Positions 43,456 through 53,306 are shown, counted from the first letter of the stretch. The stretch: 64,000 nucleotides of DNA from Ruegeria sp. HKCCSA071 (GCF_017872555.1 NZ_JAEDOX010000001.1:1-64000); one strand, 5' to 3'. Made by a program: numbers and translations. Notes: generated by a model from the sequence alone, not told the origin.

Positions 43456-44276
43456 TCAGGGAAATCAGTCTTGCAGCAATCTTTGCCTTTGTCGCGCAGA
43501 CGGTCCAGGCGGGCTGCGCCGATCAACAGAGCGTTTGCGAGACGCCGATGGGCGCGTATCACATCGAATTGCCCGACACAGAAAACCCGCCATTGGTGGT
43601 GTTCCTGCACGGGTATGGCGGCAGTGGTTCAGGCACGATGCGAAATCGCGGGATGGTCGAACCTCTGCTGGCGCGGGGTTATGCTGTCATGGCTCCGGAA
43701 GGCTTGGAGAGGCCCGACCGTGGTGGCACAAAAAGCTGGAATTTCTATCCCGGTTTTGGCGAACGGGATGAAACCGCCTTTCTGTCTGAAGTAGTTCAGG
43801 ACGCGGTAAACCGCTTTGGTATCGACACCGACCGGGTCATGCTGGGTGGGTTTTCGGCTGGTGGTTTTATGGTCAACTATCTGGCCTGCAAGGCACCCGA
43901 GACATTTTCGGCATATGTTCCGGTGTCCGGAGGGTTCTGGCGGCCGCACCCAGAAACCTGCAAGGGTCCGATCCGGATGTTGCATACCCACGGCTGGACC
44001 GACAACGTGGTTCCGCTTGAGGGGCGCTTGCTGGGCGGTGGCCGGTTTCAGCAGGGGGACATCTATGCCGGGCTCGAAATCTGGCGCGAGGCAAATGGCT
44101 GCGTCGATCACAAACCGGCTGGGTTCAGCACAACAGGAAAATTCATGCGCCGCCGCTGGACTGCCTGTGCCAAAGGCAGCGCGCTGGAGTTTGCCTTGTT
44201 TCCGGGCGGTCATACAGTTCCAGCTGGCTGGGCCGATATGGTCGTGGATTGGTACGAAGGGCTTCCAGGCAGTTGA
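43452..44276 (+). CDS. Secreted LpqC/PHB-depolymerase-like esterase
   Basis: A 274-residue alpha/beta hydrolase of the Esterase_phb/LpqC type. An N-terminal signal peptide (SLAAIFAFVAQTVQA, residues 6-20) is followed by FLHGYGGSGSGT (oxyanion region), GGFSAGGFM with nucleophile Ser135, a later THGWTDNVVPLEG loop with the acid residue, and PGGHTVP with the His. The natural ester is unknown; feruloyl esterases and short-chain PHB-type hydrolases share this fold. It is translationally coupled to the rhodanese gene and its stop abuts the opgH stop. Confidence 0.83.
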   Translation: MIREISLAAIFAFVAQTVQAGCADQQSVCETPMGAYHIELPDTENPPLVVFLHGYGGSGSGTMRNRGMVEPLLARGYAVMAPEGLERPDRGGTKSWNFYPGFGERDETAFLSEVVQDAVNRFGIDTDRVMLGGFSAGGFMVNYLACKAPETFSAYVPVSGGFWRPHPETCKGPIRMLHTHGWTDNVVPLEGRLLGGGRFQQGDIYAGLEIWREANGCVDHKPAGFSTTGKFMRRRWTACAKGSALEFALFPGGHTVPAGWADMVVDWYEGLPGS

Positions 44277-46148
44277 TCACTCTGCCGGGGTCATCTTGAT
44301 CTTACCTTCAACCAGTTGTTTCAGCTCGGCCCGGTAACGGCGGGCCGACCGGGTGATGGAAGGTTCGCGGAAATCCTCGCGCATCCCGACCATCCGGCGT
44401 GCGGCACCGGCCGAAACACCGCTGAGTGCTGATAGTGGGATGGCCAAAGCAAGACTGACGGCGATCGGAGCCAGCCAGATCGAGACCAGCCCGGACAGGA
44501 TACCAACACTCAAGGCTATGCCACTGACGGTTTCCAATGCGTGACACAGGATCAGCGTGCGCAATCCGTAACTGCCACCGTCGCGTGCTTGTGGCGACCA
44601 GCCCCGCTGAATGCCAAGCGCTGTCCGGAACACGGCGATCATCTGTTGCACCATCAGGATCGGCGCATAAAGGATCGACAGAATGACCTCGGCCAGAAAC
44701 GAGGTCAGGAACTTGAGGCCGCCTCCGAATTCGGAGTAGCGCACACCGCTTAGCGGCAAAGCCAGAACTCCCAGAACCTTGGGTGCCAGCAGCATTGCAT
44801 ACATCACGAGAATGATCAGAACGTGCCGGGTTTCAGACATTTCCGGCCATTGCGGGAACAGCGGATTATCGGGGCTGAAGTAATGCAGGACAGAAGCGTC
44901 TTTGCCCTGACCGATCAGTGCCCACATCAACAGCAGCGCAAACCACAGCGGTGACATCAAGTACCCAACGGCACCGTGGAACATGTGAAAACGCGAGACG
45001 GCCCGGAATCCGGTCGAGCCCAGCAGTTTCAGGTGTTGCAGGTTGCCCTGGCACCAACGCCGATCCCGCATCGCATGATCGATCAGTGTGGGGGGTGTTT
45101 CCTCGTAAGATCCCCGAATGCGTGGCAGGAACCGCACCGCCCATCCGGCACGGCGCAGCAATCCGGCCTCGACGAAATCATGGCTCATGATCAGCTTGTC
45201 CTGACCATTGAGCGCGCGCAGCTTGGGCAGTCCGGCACTGGTGGCGAAAGCCTTGGTGCGGATAATTGCGTTGTGGCCCCAATAATTGCCCTCTTGCCCG
45301 CACCAGCGCGCCAATCCTTCGGCAAAGGCGATGCCATAGACTCCATTTGCAAATTGTTGCATCCGGGCAAAAACCGATTGCGCGCCGATCAGTTGCGGAT
45401 AGCTCTGGATCAGCCCGGCACCGGGATCACGCGCCAGCGCATCGGTCAGCCGAAGTATGGCGCGACCTGTCATCAGGCTGTCCGCATCCAGAACCAGCAT
45501 CGCGTCCCAATCTGCGCCCCAGCGACTAACCCAGTCGGCGATGTTACCCACCTTGCGGTCGGTGTTTAGCTCGCGACGGCGGTAATACAACTCCAGCCCC
45601 GGGGCGAGCGTGGTGCGCAGGGCTTCGACGCTGGCCTGTTCCTGCGCCGCGATTTCAGGATCGCGCGTGTCGGACAGGATGAACATGGCATAGTGATGCT
45701 GCCGACCGCGTGCCTGCAAATCCTCAAGCATGGTGCGGGCGTTGCCCAGCACGTTCCATGGCACTTCGTTGTATACCGGTGTCAAAAGGGCCACGCGCAG
45801 GGGCTGTGCTGTGCGCTTGCGCTGCGGACGATCCTGTCGCGACAGCGACACCATACCCAGCAGAACGGTGCAGACCGTGAATGAAATCCAAAAGAAGTTG
45901 AACGAGATAAGCGCCAACAGGATGCCCTCGATCAGATTGATCCCCTGGGCGCTGAACCAGTCGCTCATGATCCATAGCAGGCCCAATGTCGCCACCATCG
46001 CCGGTGAAAACGCAAGCGCGCGCCAAAATCCAGTCGCACCCGTGTCTGTGCCCGACGGGGCATCGGCATCGTGGAACCCTACGCTGAAATTCTGCGCGGG
46101 CATCGCCAGAGGTGCTTCAGGCGGCATGATATGCAGATCGCGGTTCAT
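44277..46148 (-). CDS. opgH: Glucans biosynthesis glucosyltransferase
   Basis: Inner-membrane family 2 glycosyltransferase that polymerises the beta-glucan backbone of osmoregulated periplasmic glucans. The catalytic domain has LTPVYNEVPWNVLGNART, LVLDADSLMTG (DxD-type Asp pair) and the RRWCQGNLQHL motif (Q/RxxRW-like). Several spans flank it. Size of 623 residues is shorter than enterobacterial OpgH. I start at 46148, where the ATG overlaps the opgG stop as ATGA; ATG at 46157 and GTG at 46169 are other options. Last gene of the opgC-opgG-opgH operon. Confidence 0.92.
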   Translation of the reverse strand: MNRDLHIMPPEAPLAMPAQNFSVGFHDADAPSGTDTGATGFWRALAFSPAMVATLGLLWIMSDWFSAQGINLIEGILLALISFNFFWISFTVCTVLLGMVSLSRQDRPQRKRTAQPLRVALLTPVYNEVPWNVLGNARTMLEDLQARGRQHHYAMFILSDTRDPEIAAQEQASVEALRTTLAPGLELYYRRRELNTDRKVGNIADWVSRWGADWDAMLVLDADSLMTGRAILRLTDALARDPGAGLIQSYPQLIGAQSVFARMQQFANGVYGIAFAEGLARWCGQEGNYWGHNAIIRTKAFATSAGLPKLRALNGQDKLIMSHDFVEAGLLRRAGWAVRFLPRIRGSYEETPPTLIDHAMRDRRWCQGNLQHLKLLGSTGFRAVSRFHMFHGAVGYLMSPLWFALLLMWALIGQGKDASVLHYFSPDNPLFPQWPEMSETRHVLIILVMYAMLLAPKVLGVLALPLSGVRYSEFGGGLKFLTSFLAEVILSILYAPILMVQQMIAVFRTALGIQRGWSPQARDGGSYGLRTLILCHALETVSGIALSVGILSGLVSIWLAPIAVSLALAIPLSALSGVSAGAARRMVGMREDFREPSITRSARRYRAELKQLVEGKIKMTPAE

Positions 46149-47644
46149 ATGGTCCATCGGTAAAGCCACACCTCAGAGGCGGGCTGTTTGTCTTTCAGCA
46201 GCTGCGCGCGCAATTCAACATGATCGCGCTCTTCAGGTTGGAACGAAAACGCCAGACGCAACCCACCCGTATCCGGGTTGCGTTGCAGAACACCGTCCGA
46301 GGTTTCGGCATGAGGGGAATCCACGAAGACACTGATCGTCTCGATATCATCGAACAAGTCGCTGCCTTCGAAATCGACGACAACCAAACGCCCCTCACCA
46401 AAGGTATTTTCGCCCATGGCGGTGTTGGTCACCCGTGGCATCGGAGTGAGCTGAGGCTCCTCACCCCAGATCAGGCGATAGGACAGGTCAACCCTGCTAC
46501 CTGCCGCGTAGGGTTCAGCCGGACGCCAATAGGCGACGATGTTGTCGTAGATTTCCTGATCTGCCGGTATCTCGACCAGTGTAACGGTGCCCTTGCCCCA
46601 CTCTTCCTTAGGCTCGACCCACAGGCCCGGGCGTTTGTGATAATTCGCCTCAAGGTCGGCATAGTCCGAGAACTCGCGCTTACGCTGCATCAGCCCGAAG
46701 CCGCGCGGGTTAGTATCAACGAAGGAGGAAACCTGTAGGCGGGTTGGATTTGCCAAGGGACGCCAGAGAACCTCGCCCGCGCCATTGCGGATTAGCAACC
46801 CGTCACTGTCATGGACGGCCGGACGGAAATCGTCGAACCGGCTGTGGTTGGTCTGGTCGAACAGGAACATCGAGGTGCCCGGCGCTATGCCCACATGGGG
46901 CAGGTCATCACGCGGAAACAGCGTGGCCTCGACATCGATAATGCAATCCGCGCCCGCCGTGACATCGAACCGATAAGCACCGGTCACGCTGGGACTGTCC
47001 ATAAGCGCATGTACAACCATATTCCGTTGGCCGGGCATGGGGCGTTCCAGCCAAAAACGGATAAACTCGGGGAATTCCTCACCATCTGGATCGCCGGTTT
47101 TCAGGGCCAGTCCGCGGGCCGACAGGCCATAAACCTCATGCAGGCCAATTGCGCGGAAATAGCTGGCGCCCTGCCAGACGCAGAATTCATCCGTTTTGCC
47201 GGGGCGGTGCATCTCGGTCCGCAGTCGCAGGCCTGAAAAACCCAGGGTCTCGTCGATGGGCAATTGCGGCACATCTTCGGATTTGTCGAACATCCCCAGA
47301 TCGAAATCGACCGGTGTGGTCATGCCGTTTTCGACCGTTTCCACCTTGACGGTTCGGGGGAAATAAAGGCCCGGTGTGAAGAAATCGACGTTAAATGGCG
47401 TTTCGGTCTCGTACCACAGCGCCCGGTCCAGTCGAAAACGGATCGAGCGATATTGTTCGTAGGTCAGATCCTGCCATTCCTGGGGGACCATTTCGCGTTC
47501 CGCATAGGGACGGCTGGCAAGATCGCGGGCCAGTTCAATCACGTGGTCACGGTCAAATGGAACGGTGCCCCCGGTCGCATAGGCCGATGGGGCAAAGGCC
47601 AAAGCTGTCGTCGAAACGAGGAATGCGCGACGGGTGAAATTCAT
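46145..47644 (-). CDS. opgG: Glucans biosynthesis protein G (periplasmic)
   Basis: A 499-residue periplasmic protein of the OpgG/OpgD family, needed for backbone branching or processing of periplasmic glucans. The N-terminus has a twin-arginine type signal (NFTRRAFLVSTTALAFAPSAYA), followed by the beta-sandwich core with DLTYEQYRSIRF, NVDFFTPGLYF and the conserved PRGFGLMQRKR segment. The Tat-like motif is more typical of OpgD, so this may be the OpgD paralogue. The start at 47644 overlaps the opgC stop as ATGA. Confidence 0.9.
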   Translation of the reverse strand: MNFTRRAFLVSTTALAFAPSAYATGGTVPFDRDHVIELARDLASRPYAEREMVPQEWQDLTYEQYRSIRFRLDRALWYETETPFNVDFFTPGLYFPRTVKVETVENGMTTPVDFDLGMFDKSEDVPQLPIDETLGFSGLRLRTEMHRPGKTDEFCVWQGASYFRAIGLHEVYGLSARGLALKTGDPDGEEFPEFIRFWLERPMPGQRNMVVHALMDSPSVTGAYRFDVTAGADCIIDVEATLFPRDDLPHVGIAPGTSMFLFDQTNHSRFDDFRPAVHDSDGLLIRNGAGEVLWRPLANPTRLQVSSFVDTNPRGFGLMQRKREFSDYADLEANYHKRPGLWVEPKEEWGKGTVTLVEIPADQEIYDNIVAYWRPAEPYAAGSRVDLSYRLIWGEEPQLTPMPRVTNTAMGENTFGEGRLVVVDFEGSDLFDDIETISVFVDSPHAETSDGVLQRNPDTGGLRLAFSFQPEERDHVELRAQLLKDKQPASEVWLYRWTI

Positions 47645-48858
47645 CTCTTCAATTTCCAGGGTTGAGACTTGAACCAAGCTGCCAGATAAGCCACGCCAAT
47701 GATCATGGCAAAGCCAATTATGTTGGCGACAAAGACGGTGGCAACATCCCGCCCAGCTTGATCGAGGGCAACGCCGATAAGTCGCGCTGCTGCCATGGAA
47801 AATACAAAGACTGCAAGGGATTGCTGGCCGACTTTGGTGATGACCGTCAGCAGGAACTGCCAGACACGCGCGCCTAAACCGTGACCCGTCGCTATCAGGC
47901 GGTGACCATGTTCGCCTGCCGCAACCCAGCCCAGATAGGCCAGTGACAGGAAATGGACATACCGCAGCAGGCCAAACTCGGTCTTGCCGCGCAACTCTTC
48001 GGTCAATGGCCAGCTCTTGCGGATCACAGCGCCCAGCTCAGGTGCAGCAGTGTTAACCCAGATAAAGACTTTCCACGATCCGAATGGTGCTGAAAGGATC
48101 AGGAACAAGGCAGCTGCCCAGACCAGGGTTTTCGATACCGGTGGAGCGGGAATCCAGCCGCGCATCAAGGCAAATCCGGTGAAGAACAGCAATTGCCAGC
48201 CAAACGGGTTGAAGAACCATTGCCGATCCGACCAAGGCTCGGCTGGAAGGGCCAGCGCGCCGGTCTGGGTGATGCACCAGATGGTCACAGATGCAGCTGC
48301 CATCAGCCAGAAACTGATACGGTACAGCGCGATGTAGAGTGGCATCAGCGCCAGTACCACCAGATACATTGGCAGGATGTCAAAGTAGTTCGGTACATAA
48401 GTCAGGGTAAAGATTCCCACCATCTGAGGGGCGGGATCGTCGAAGAAATGCTGAAGATTCAGCGACGAGACATAGGTTTTCTCGAACGCACCGGTCAGAT
48501 CCAGCGCGGCCATTGTCATGGCGACGAAGAAGAACAGGGCAATATGGGCCCAATAAACCTGCCAGATGCGATAGGCCACACGGGCCGTGCCCATCCACCA
48601 GCCCTTGTGCAGGAACGCCCCGCCAAAGGCGATGGCCGAGGCCATGCCCGAACAGAACACGAAGATCTCGGTTGCGTCCGAGTACCCAAAGCGCGCCGGG
48701 ATCCAATTCGCCCAGGGATCATTAGGAATGTGGGCGATCAGGATGATGAACATCGCGATGCCGCGATAGAAATCCAGTCGCGGGTCACGCGTGCGGGCGG
48801 GGGCCGCAGCCGGGGCTGCGACGGGTGCAAAATCAGCAGCGGGCGATATGGTCGCCAT
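47641..48858 (-). CDS. opgC: OpgC family acyltransferase
   Basis: A 405-residue polytopic membrane protein of the OpgC/acyltransferase type that adds succinyl groups to periplasmic glucans. After a 30-residue Ala/Pro-rich N-terminus come RDPRLDFYRGIAMFIILIAHIP (active-site helix and His), WIPARFGYSDATEIFVFCSGMASA and about ten spans. AAGGA lies ten bases before ATG 48858. It is followed by opgG with an ATGA overlap and preceded by the TPR gene, 28 bp upstream. Confidence 0.9.
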   Translation of the reverse strand: MATISPAADFAPVAAPAAAPARTRDPRLDFYRGIAMFIILIAHIPNDPWANWIPARFGYSDATEIFVFCSGMASAIAFGGAFLHKGWWMGTARVAYRIWQVYWAHIALFFFVAMTMAALDLTGAFEKTYVSSLNLQHFFDDPAPQMVGIFTLTYVPNYFDILPMYLVVLALMPLYIALYRISFWLMAAASVTIWCITQTGALALPAEPWSDRQWFFNPFGWQLLFFTGFALMRGWIPAPPVSKTLVWAAALFLILSAPFGSWKVFIWVNTAAPELGAVIRKSWPLTEELRGKTEFGLLRYVHFLSLAYLGWVAAGEHGHRLIATGHGLGARVWQFLLTVITKVGQQSLAVFVFSMAAARLIGVALDQAGRDVATVFVANIIGFAMIIGVAYLAAWFKSQPWKLKR

Positions 48859-48886
48859 ACGGTCTCTGTCCTTTTTGGTCGTCTTG

Positions 48887-50257
48887 TTATTCGGCGGGGA
48901 CGCTTTGCATGTCTCCGCCGTCACGGGCCGCATCAATCAGGGAGCGGCGCGCGATGGCATAATTGTCTTCTCCCCCGGCGCGCTTGGCGCGACGGTCGTC
49001 CAGAATGCGTTCAACGGCATCGAGACGACCGGCCCGAAGCCCGGAATCGATGGTAATGCGTTCAAATACATCACGTTGCGCGTGGCTGCCACCAGCCAGT
49101 TGCATCGAACCGCGCGCTGCCAACAGGTGATCAAATGCCGTGCCATAATGGCCGTCACCAAAGGCTTCAAGACCCATGGCGGCCGCGACACCGGGATCGG
49201 CCATACGGCGGGTGGTGTCGTCATTGGCGCGCGCTGCATCCTTGTTGAGGCGAGTCAGCATCTTGGCGGTGGCATCAGCGCGGTTGTCACCGGTCAGCGC
49301 CAGCAGATAATGCAGATCCGCAAAGATCAGGCAGCCGTCTTCGGTGCGTGCAGCACTCAGGTCAGCCAGTTCTTCCCAGCGATTTCCGACATTTACGCCT
49401 TCTAGTTCAAGCCGCATCAGCAACGAGGTTCCGTTCGAGATGTCGCGGTAATCGTCGGTTTTGTCCTTGCGAACGTGGTTGTCATACAGATCCATCACCT
49501 GATCGACCTGACCAAGATCCAGATGCATCAGGGCCTTGTGCCACCAGACGTGATAGCGGAAGTTGTTGCAATGGGCCCAGGCCGCCTCGCGTCCGGCCAG
49601 CCAGTCAAGGCCCAGCTGCGCGTTGCCGGTCATTTCATGGACATGGGCCACCGCGTGCAGACCCCAGGCATCGTCGGACACCATCCAAAGCGCCTGACGT
49701 CCCGCGATTTCGGCCTTTTCATAAGCTCCGGTTTCTTCCAGCGCGAAGGAATGGCAGCCCAGCAGATAGCCCCGACCGGGATGATCGGGTTCATATGCAG
49801 GCATCACCCGTTCGATCGAACGGCGCATTCCGCCCGGATCGCCCAGAACGAAACGGGTCGCGTGGCTGAGTTTCATCGCCAACGTATCCTGCGGATGATC
49901 GCGCAGGACCGCTTCGAACTTTTGCACCGCCTGTGTCAGTTGGCCCGCCAGATACAGCCCCAAAGCATCGACAAACAACCGCTCGCGTGCCGAGACGGGC
50001 TGCTGTTTCATCGCAGCATTGGCAGCCGCCAAAGCCTCGACTGCAACCGCCATCATCTCGCGCCGACCGAGAAGGCCCATGAAAAGGCCTTTCACGGCAT
50101 GACCCAAAGCAAAATCGGGCTCAAGCTCCAGCACTTTGCTCAGATGTTGGGGCGTAACCGCGGCATGTGCCATGAACCCAAGCAGAACACCATTCCAAGC
50201 TTCGACAGCTTCAGGCTGCGCCAAGGTGTTCATCTGTCCAAAAACGTCTTGTTTCAT
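48887..50257 (-). CDS. TTC38-like tetratricopeptide repeat protein
   Basis: A 456-residue helical-repeat protein of the tetratricopeptide repeat protein 38 group. The conserved middle is visible: LLGCHSFALEETGAYEKAEIAGRQAL, GLHAVAHVHEMTGN and RYHVWWHKALMHLDLGQVDQVMDLYD, which together define the family. No signal peptide or membrane span. Function unknown. It lies 28 bp before opgC and is probably the first gene of the opg transcription unit, so it may have a role in glucan export or regulation, but that is inference. Confidence 0.78.
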   Translation of the reverse strand: MKQDVFGQMNTLAQPEAVEAWNGVLLGFMAHAAVTPQHLSKVLELEPDFALGHAVKGLFMGLLGRREMMAVAVEALAAANAAMKQQPVSARERLFVDALGLYLAGQLTQAVQKFEAVLRDHPQDTLAMKLSHATRFVLGDPGGMRRSIERVMPAYEPDHPGRGYLLGCHSFALEETGAYEKAEIAGRQALWMVSDDAWGLHAVAHVHEMTGNAQLGLDWLAGREAAWAHCNNFRYHVWWHKALMHLDLGQVDQVMDLYDNHVRKDKTDDYRDISNGTSLLMRLELEGVNVGNRWEELADLSAARTEDGCLIFADLHYLLALTGDNRADATAKMLTRLNKDAARANDDTTRRMADPGVAAAMGLEAFGDGHYGTAFDHLLAARGSMQLAGGSHAQRDVFERITIDSGLRAGRLDAVERILDDRRAKRAGGEDNYAIARRSLIDAARDGGDMQSVPAE

Positions 50258-50436
50258 ACTTGGGTCCAATCTGATTGCGGTATTTGACACTGTTTGATGT
50301 AGCAGAGTGTGCGAGAGCGGCGTATCAGTATCGACCCCGCTCTCGAATTGGTGAAATGTCGTGTGTGAAAAAGTCGAAAAAATCCGCCGATTCAAAGGCA
50401 TGTTTCAGCAACTTGCCGCCTAGTTGTGCAAGTGTT

Positions 50437-51621
50437 TCAATCGTCGAACGGGTTTTCAGCGTTTAATACCCAGTCAGTGTCCGCCCCGCAGGTGGGTGGC
50501 GCGCTGCGATATGTTACAGGCGTACGTGACAGGTTCAGGGGATTCCCGATCAGGTTCACCGCACCGGGCTGGGCCTGCATCGAAATCTGCATTTTTCGTG
50601 CTGCTACCTGTTCCGTATCAAAAACCTGATCCAGCGTCTGGACCGGACCTACGGGCACTTTCACGTCTTCAAGACCGGAAATCACGGATCGCGTATCCAG
50701 ACCTTGAACAGCAGGCCGTAGAATGGCGTTCAGCGCATCACGGTGTTCCAGTCGCGCCGGGTTGGTCGCGAATCTGGGGTCGTCGGCAAGTTCGGGGTGT
50801 CCCAGGAAACCGCACAGCTTTCTGAACTGGCCATCATTTCCGACCGCCAGAATGACATGCCCATCGGATGTCTCGTAAACGTCATAAGGCACGATGTTGG
50901 GATGCCCGTTTCCACGGCGTTGCGGAACGTCGCCTGAAGTCAGGTAATTGACGCCCTCGTTGATCAGCCATGCGATCTGAGAATCAACAAGTGCCAGATC
51001 GACCTGCTGGCCTTCACCGGTCAGGTCGCGGTGGCGCAGCGCGGCCAGAATGCCAACGCTAGCATACATTCCGCACATCACATCAGCGATGCCGACCCCC
51101 ACTTTCATCGGCGCGCCTTCCGGGTCGCCGGTCAGGGACATGATCCCACCATAACCTTGCGCCATCAGGTCATAGCCGGGTTTGCTGGCGTTCGGCCCGG
51201 TTTGGCCGTAACCCGAAATCGAGCAGTAAACGAGGCTGGGGAATTCCTGCGACAGGGTGGCATAGTCCAGCCCGTATTTCGCCAGACCACCGGGTTTGAA
51301 ATTCTCGATCAGAATATCCGCGTGTGAGGCCAGCCGCCGAATTTCCGCCTGACCTTTCTCAGTCGCGATATCCAGCGCCACGGATTTCTTGTTTCGGTTC
51401 GCTGACATGAAATAGGCGCTCAGGTCCGAGCGGTTGCCGTCGGCATCGGTGACATAGGGCGGACCCCATTGCCGTGTGTCGTCGCCGCCGGTGGCAGGGT
51501 TTTCGATCTTGATGACGCTTGCGCCCAGATCACCCAGCAACTGCGTGCAGGTCGGCCCGGCCAGAATACGGCTGAGGTCCAGAACCTTGACGCCCTTCAG
51601 CGGGCCCTCAGATGCGGCCAT
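50437..51621 (-). CDS. CaiB/BaiF-family CoA-transferase (class III)
   Basis: A 394-residue family III CoA-transferase, moving CoA between carboxylic acids through a covalent Asp intermediate. ILAGPTCTQLLGDLGASVIKIE, NRNKKSVALDI, the SISGYGQTGPNASKPGYDLMAQ segment with the catalytic Asp, and NIVPYDVYETSDGHVILAVGND are all standard. Substrate unknown; formyl-, succinyl- and carnitine-type members share these motifs. GGAGG sits five to six bases before ATG 51621. It overlaps the upstream ThDP gene by 14 bases, so the two are coupled. Confidence 0.87.
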   Translation of the reverse strand: MAASEGPLKGVKVLDLSRILAGPTCTQLLGDLGASVIKIENPATGGDDTRQWGPPYVTDADGNRSDLSAYFMSANRNKKSVALDIATEKGQAEIRRLASHADILIENFKPGGLAKYGLDYATLSQEFPSLVYCSISGYGQTGPNASKPGYDLMAQGYGGIMSLTGDPEGAPMKVGVGIADVMCGMYASVGILAALRHRDLTGEGQQVDLALVDSQIAWLINEGVNYLTSGDVPQRRGNGHPNIVPYDVYETSDGHVILAVGNDGQFRKLCGFLGHPELADDPRFATNPARLEHRDALNAILRPAVQGLDTRSVISGLEDVKVPVGPVQTLDQVFDTEQVAARKMQISMQAQPGAVNLIGNPLNLSRTPVTYRSAPPTCGADTDWVLNAENPFDD

Positions 51622-53227
51622 CGTATCCTCCACGGTCGATTTCAGCGGCGATGACGGTAAATGTCTCGGCCTTTACAGCAGCTTCAAGTGCTGCACGCAA
51701 CTCTGCCCGGTTGCGGACAGTGTGGCCGTTCCCACCAAATGCACGGCCCATGGCCGCGAAGTCATGGTGACCGAAATCCACGCCATTCTTTCCCATTTGC
51801 CGCTGCCGCTGTTTCAACTCGATAAGGGCAAGGCTGGCATCAACGAAGACAAGAAAGATCGGATTGCCGCCCATTTCAGCCGCCGTCGACAATTCCCCGG
51901 CGACCATCAGAAACCCGGCATCACCCGAAAAGCTGATCACCGGGCGGTCAGGCTCGGCCAGTTTCAGACCAATGGCCATTGGGACAGCACAGCCCATGGT
52001 GCAGAGCGCCGAGGATTGGATCAGCCCACGTTCTTCGCTGCAGTCCCACATCTGGCTCAGCAGAATGCGATGCGCGCCGCTGTCGGCGGTTGCCAGCGTT
52101 TCGGGGGGCAGGGTAGCCCGCGTTTCGGCGATGACCGCTGCGGGTCCCCAGTCCTCATCGGTGGGAAAGGCCTGTGCCAGTGCGGTTTTGACCTGCGCGG
52201 GCTCACCACCCGGCCACGTTGCGCGGGCAGGGTTTCCCTTGGCGATGGCCTCCAGCGTCTCGCCCGTGTCGGCCACCAGATTAAGACCCGCCTGATGCAT
52301 GTAGTGGTCATTGATCACCGCTGATATGTCGATGACGCGCTTTTCTTCGGGGTCCCAGATTTCGCGCCAGCCGGGGCGCATTTCGATCGGGTCATACCCC
52401 AGACACAGCACCAGATCGGCGTGTTCGACCAATGGGACAAGGTGCTTGTCTGCCAAAGGCGACAGGCCAGCGCCGCCCAAACACAAAGGGTGATCTTCGG
52501 GAACAACACCCTTGGCCTTGTAGGTGGTAACAAATGGAATTCCGAAATGTTCCAAAAACGCCTGCACAACACTGCGCGAGTCGTCATAGAGGACATCGAG
52601 ACCGATAATGGCGATGGGGCGCTCGGCCTCAGCCACCCAGCGCCGGGCTTTTTCAAGGCATTCACCATTGGGGCTGACAGGCGCGACCTTGGCCAGGCGG
52701 CGGCGTTTTTTACCCGTCACCGGCGTGTCGGCGACCGAGATCGGGACATCAATATGAACCGGCCCCGGTCGCGGCTGCGTGGCCAGCGACACCGCCTTGT
52801 CTGCGATGATATCCGCACCCTTGGCCGTCAGGGTAAACGTGCCCTTGGTGATGGAACGGTAAACCTGGCTGTGGTCCATAACCTGATGGGTGTAGGTCAG
52901 CGCTTCGTCCGCATCGACACAACCGGTCAGAACGATCATCGGAACACGGTCCTGCAACGCATTGGCCACCACGTTGATGCCGTTCATCGCGCCGGGACCC
53001 AAAGTGGCGACCAGAATCGCAGGCGCGCCGTCGCGGTGATGCACGGCCTCGGCCATGAATCCGGCCGAGTTTTCATGTTTTGTCAGATGAAAGGTGATGC
53101 CCGCTTTCTCAAGCGCATCCACCAGTGTCAGCACCTCACCCCCCGGCATTCCAAACGCGTGGCGGCACCCCTCTTCGTACAGGCGTTGGGCCAGAAGATC
53201 GGCGGCGCGCGGCGTGGGGTCCTGCAT
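51608..53227 (-). CDS. Thiamine diphosphate-dependent enzyme, acetolactate-synthase-like
   Basis: A 539-residue ThDP enzyme with the N-terminal Pyr domain (HAFGMPGGEVLTLVDAL; catalytic Glu52 in KHENSAGFMAEA), a central domain, and the C-terminal PP domain with GDAGFLMVAGELSTAAEMG. The metal motif reads GDA, and the usual NN at its end appears as FVDASLA, an unusual departure. It resembles acetolactate synthase-type proteins but not the Oxc or Xsc enzymes I can recall. Linkage to a CoA-transferase suggests a 2-oxoacid or acyl-CoA substrate. It is the first gene of a two-gene unit. Confidence 0.8.
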   Translation of the reverse strand: MQDPTPRAADLLAQRLYEEGCRHAFGMPGGEVLTLVDALEKAGITFHLTKHENSAGFMAEAVHHRDGAPAILVATLGPGAMNGINVVANALQDRVPMIVLTGCVDADEALTYTHQVMDHSQVYRSITKGTFTLTAKGADIIADKAVSLATQPRPGPVHIDVPISVADTPVTGKKRRRLAKVAPVSPNGECLEKARRWVAEAERPIAIIGLDVLYDDSRSVVQAFLEHFGIPFVTTYKAKGVVPEDHPLCLGGAGLSPLADKHLVPLVEHADLVLCLGYDPIEMRPGWREIWDPEEKRVIDISAVINDHYMHQAGLNLVADTGETLEAIAKGNPARATWPGGEPAQVKTALAQAFPTDEDWGPAAVIAETRATLPPETLATADSGAHRILLSQMWDCSEERGLIQSSALCTMGCAVPMAIGLKLAEPDRPVISFSGDAGFLMVAGELSTAAEMGGNPIFLVFVDASLALIELKQRQRQMGKNGVDFGHHDFAAMGRAFGGNGHTVRNRAELRAALEAAVKAETFTVIAAEIDRGGYDGRI

Positions 53228-53306
53228 CAGTCATGCTCCGAGATAACCGTTTCGAAGCAGATTGCGGAGGACGCCACCAGACGCAAGGCGGATCACGTCA
53301 GTGTGA

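Noticed and set aside
45345-45361. TTTGCAAAT-like string inside opgH
   Set aside because: Single site within a coding sequence, far from any promoter, so it is not counted as a PccR operator.
51608-53227. Calling the ThDP protein oxalyl-CoA decarboxylase or sulfoacetaldehyde acetyltransferase
   Set aside because: N-terminal and cofactor segments do not match what I recall of either enzyme; only the neighbouring CoA-transferase suggested the former.
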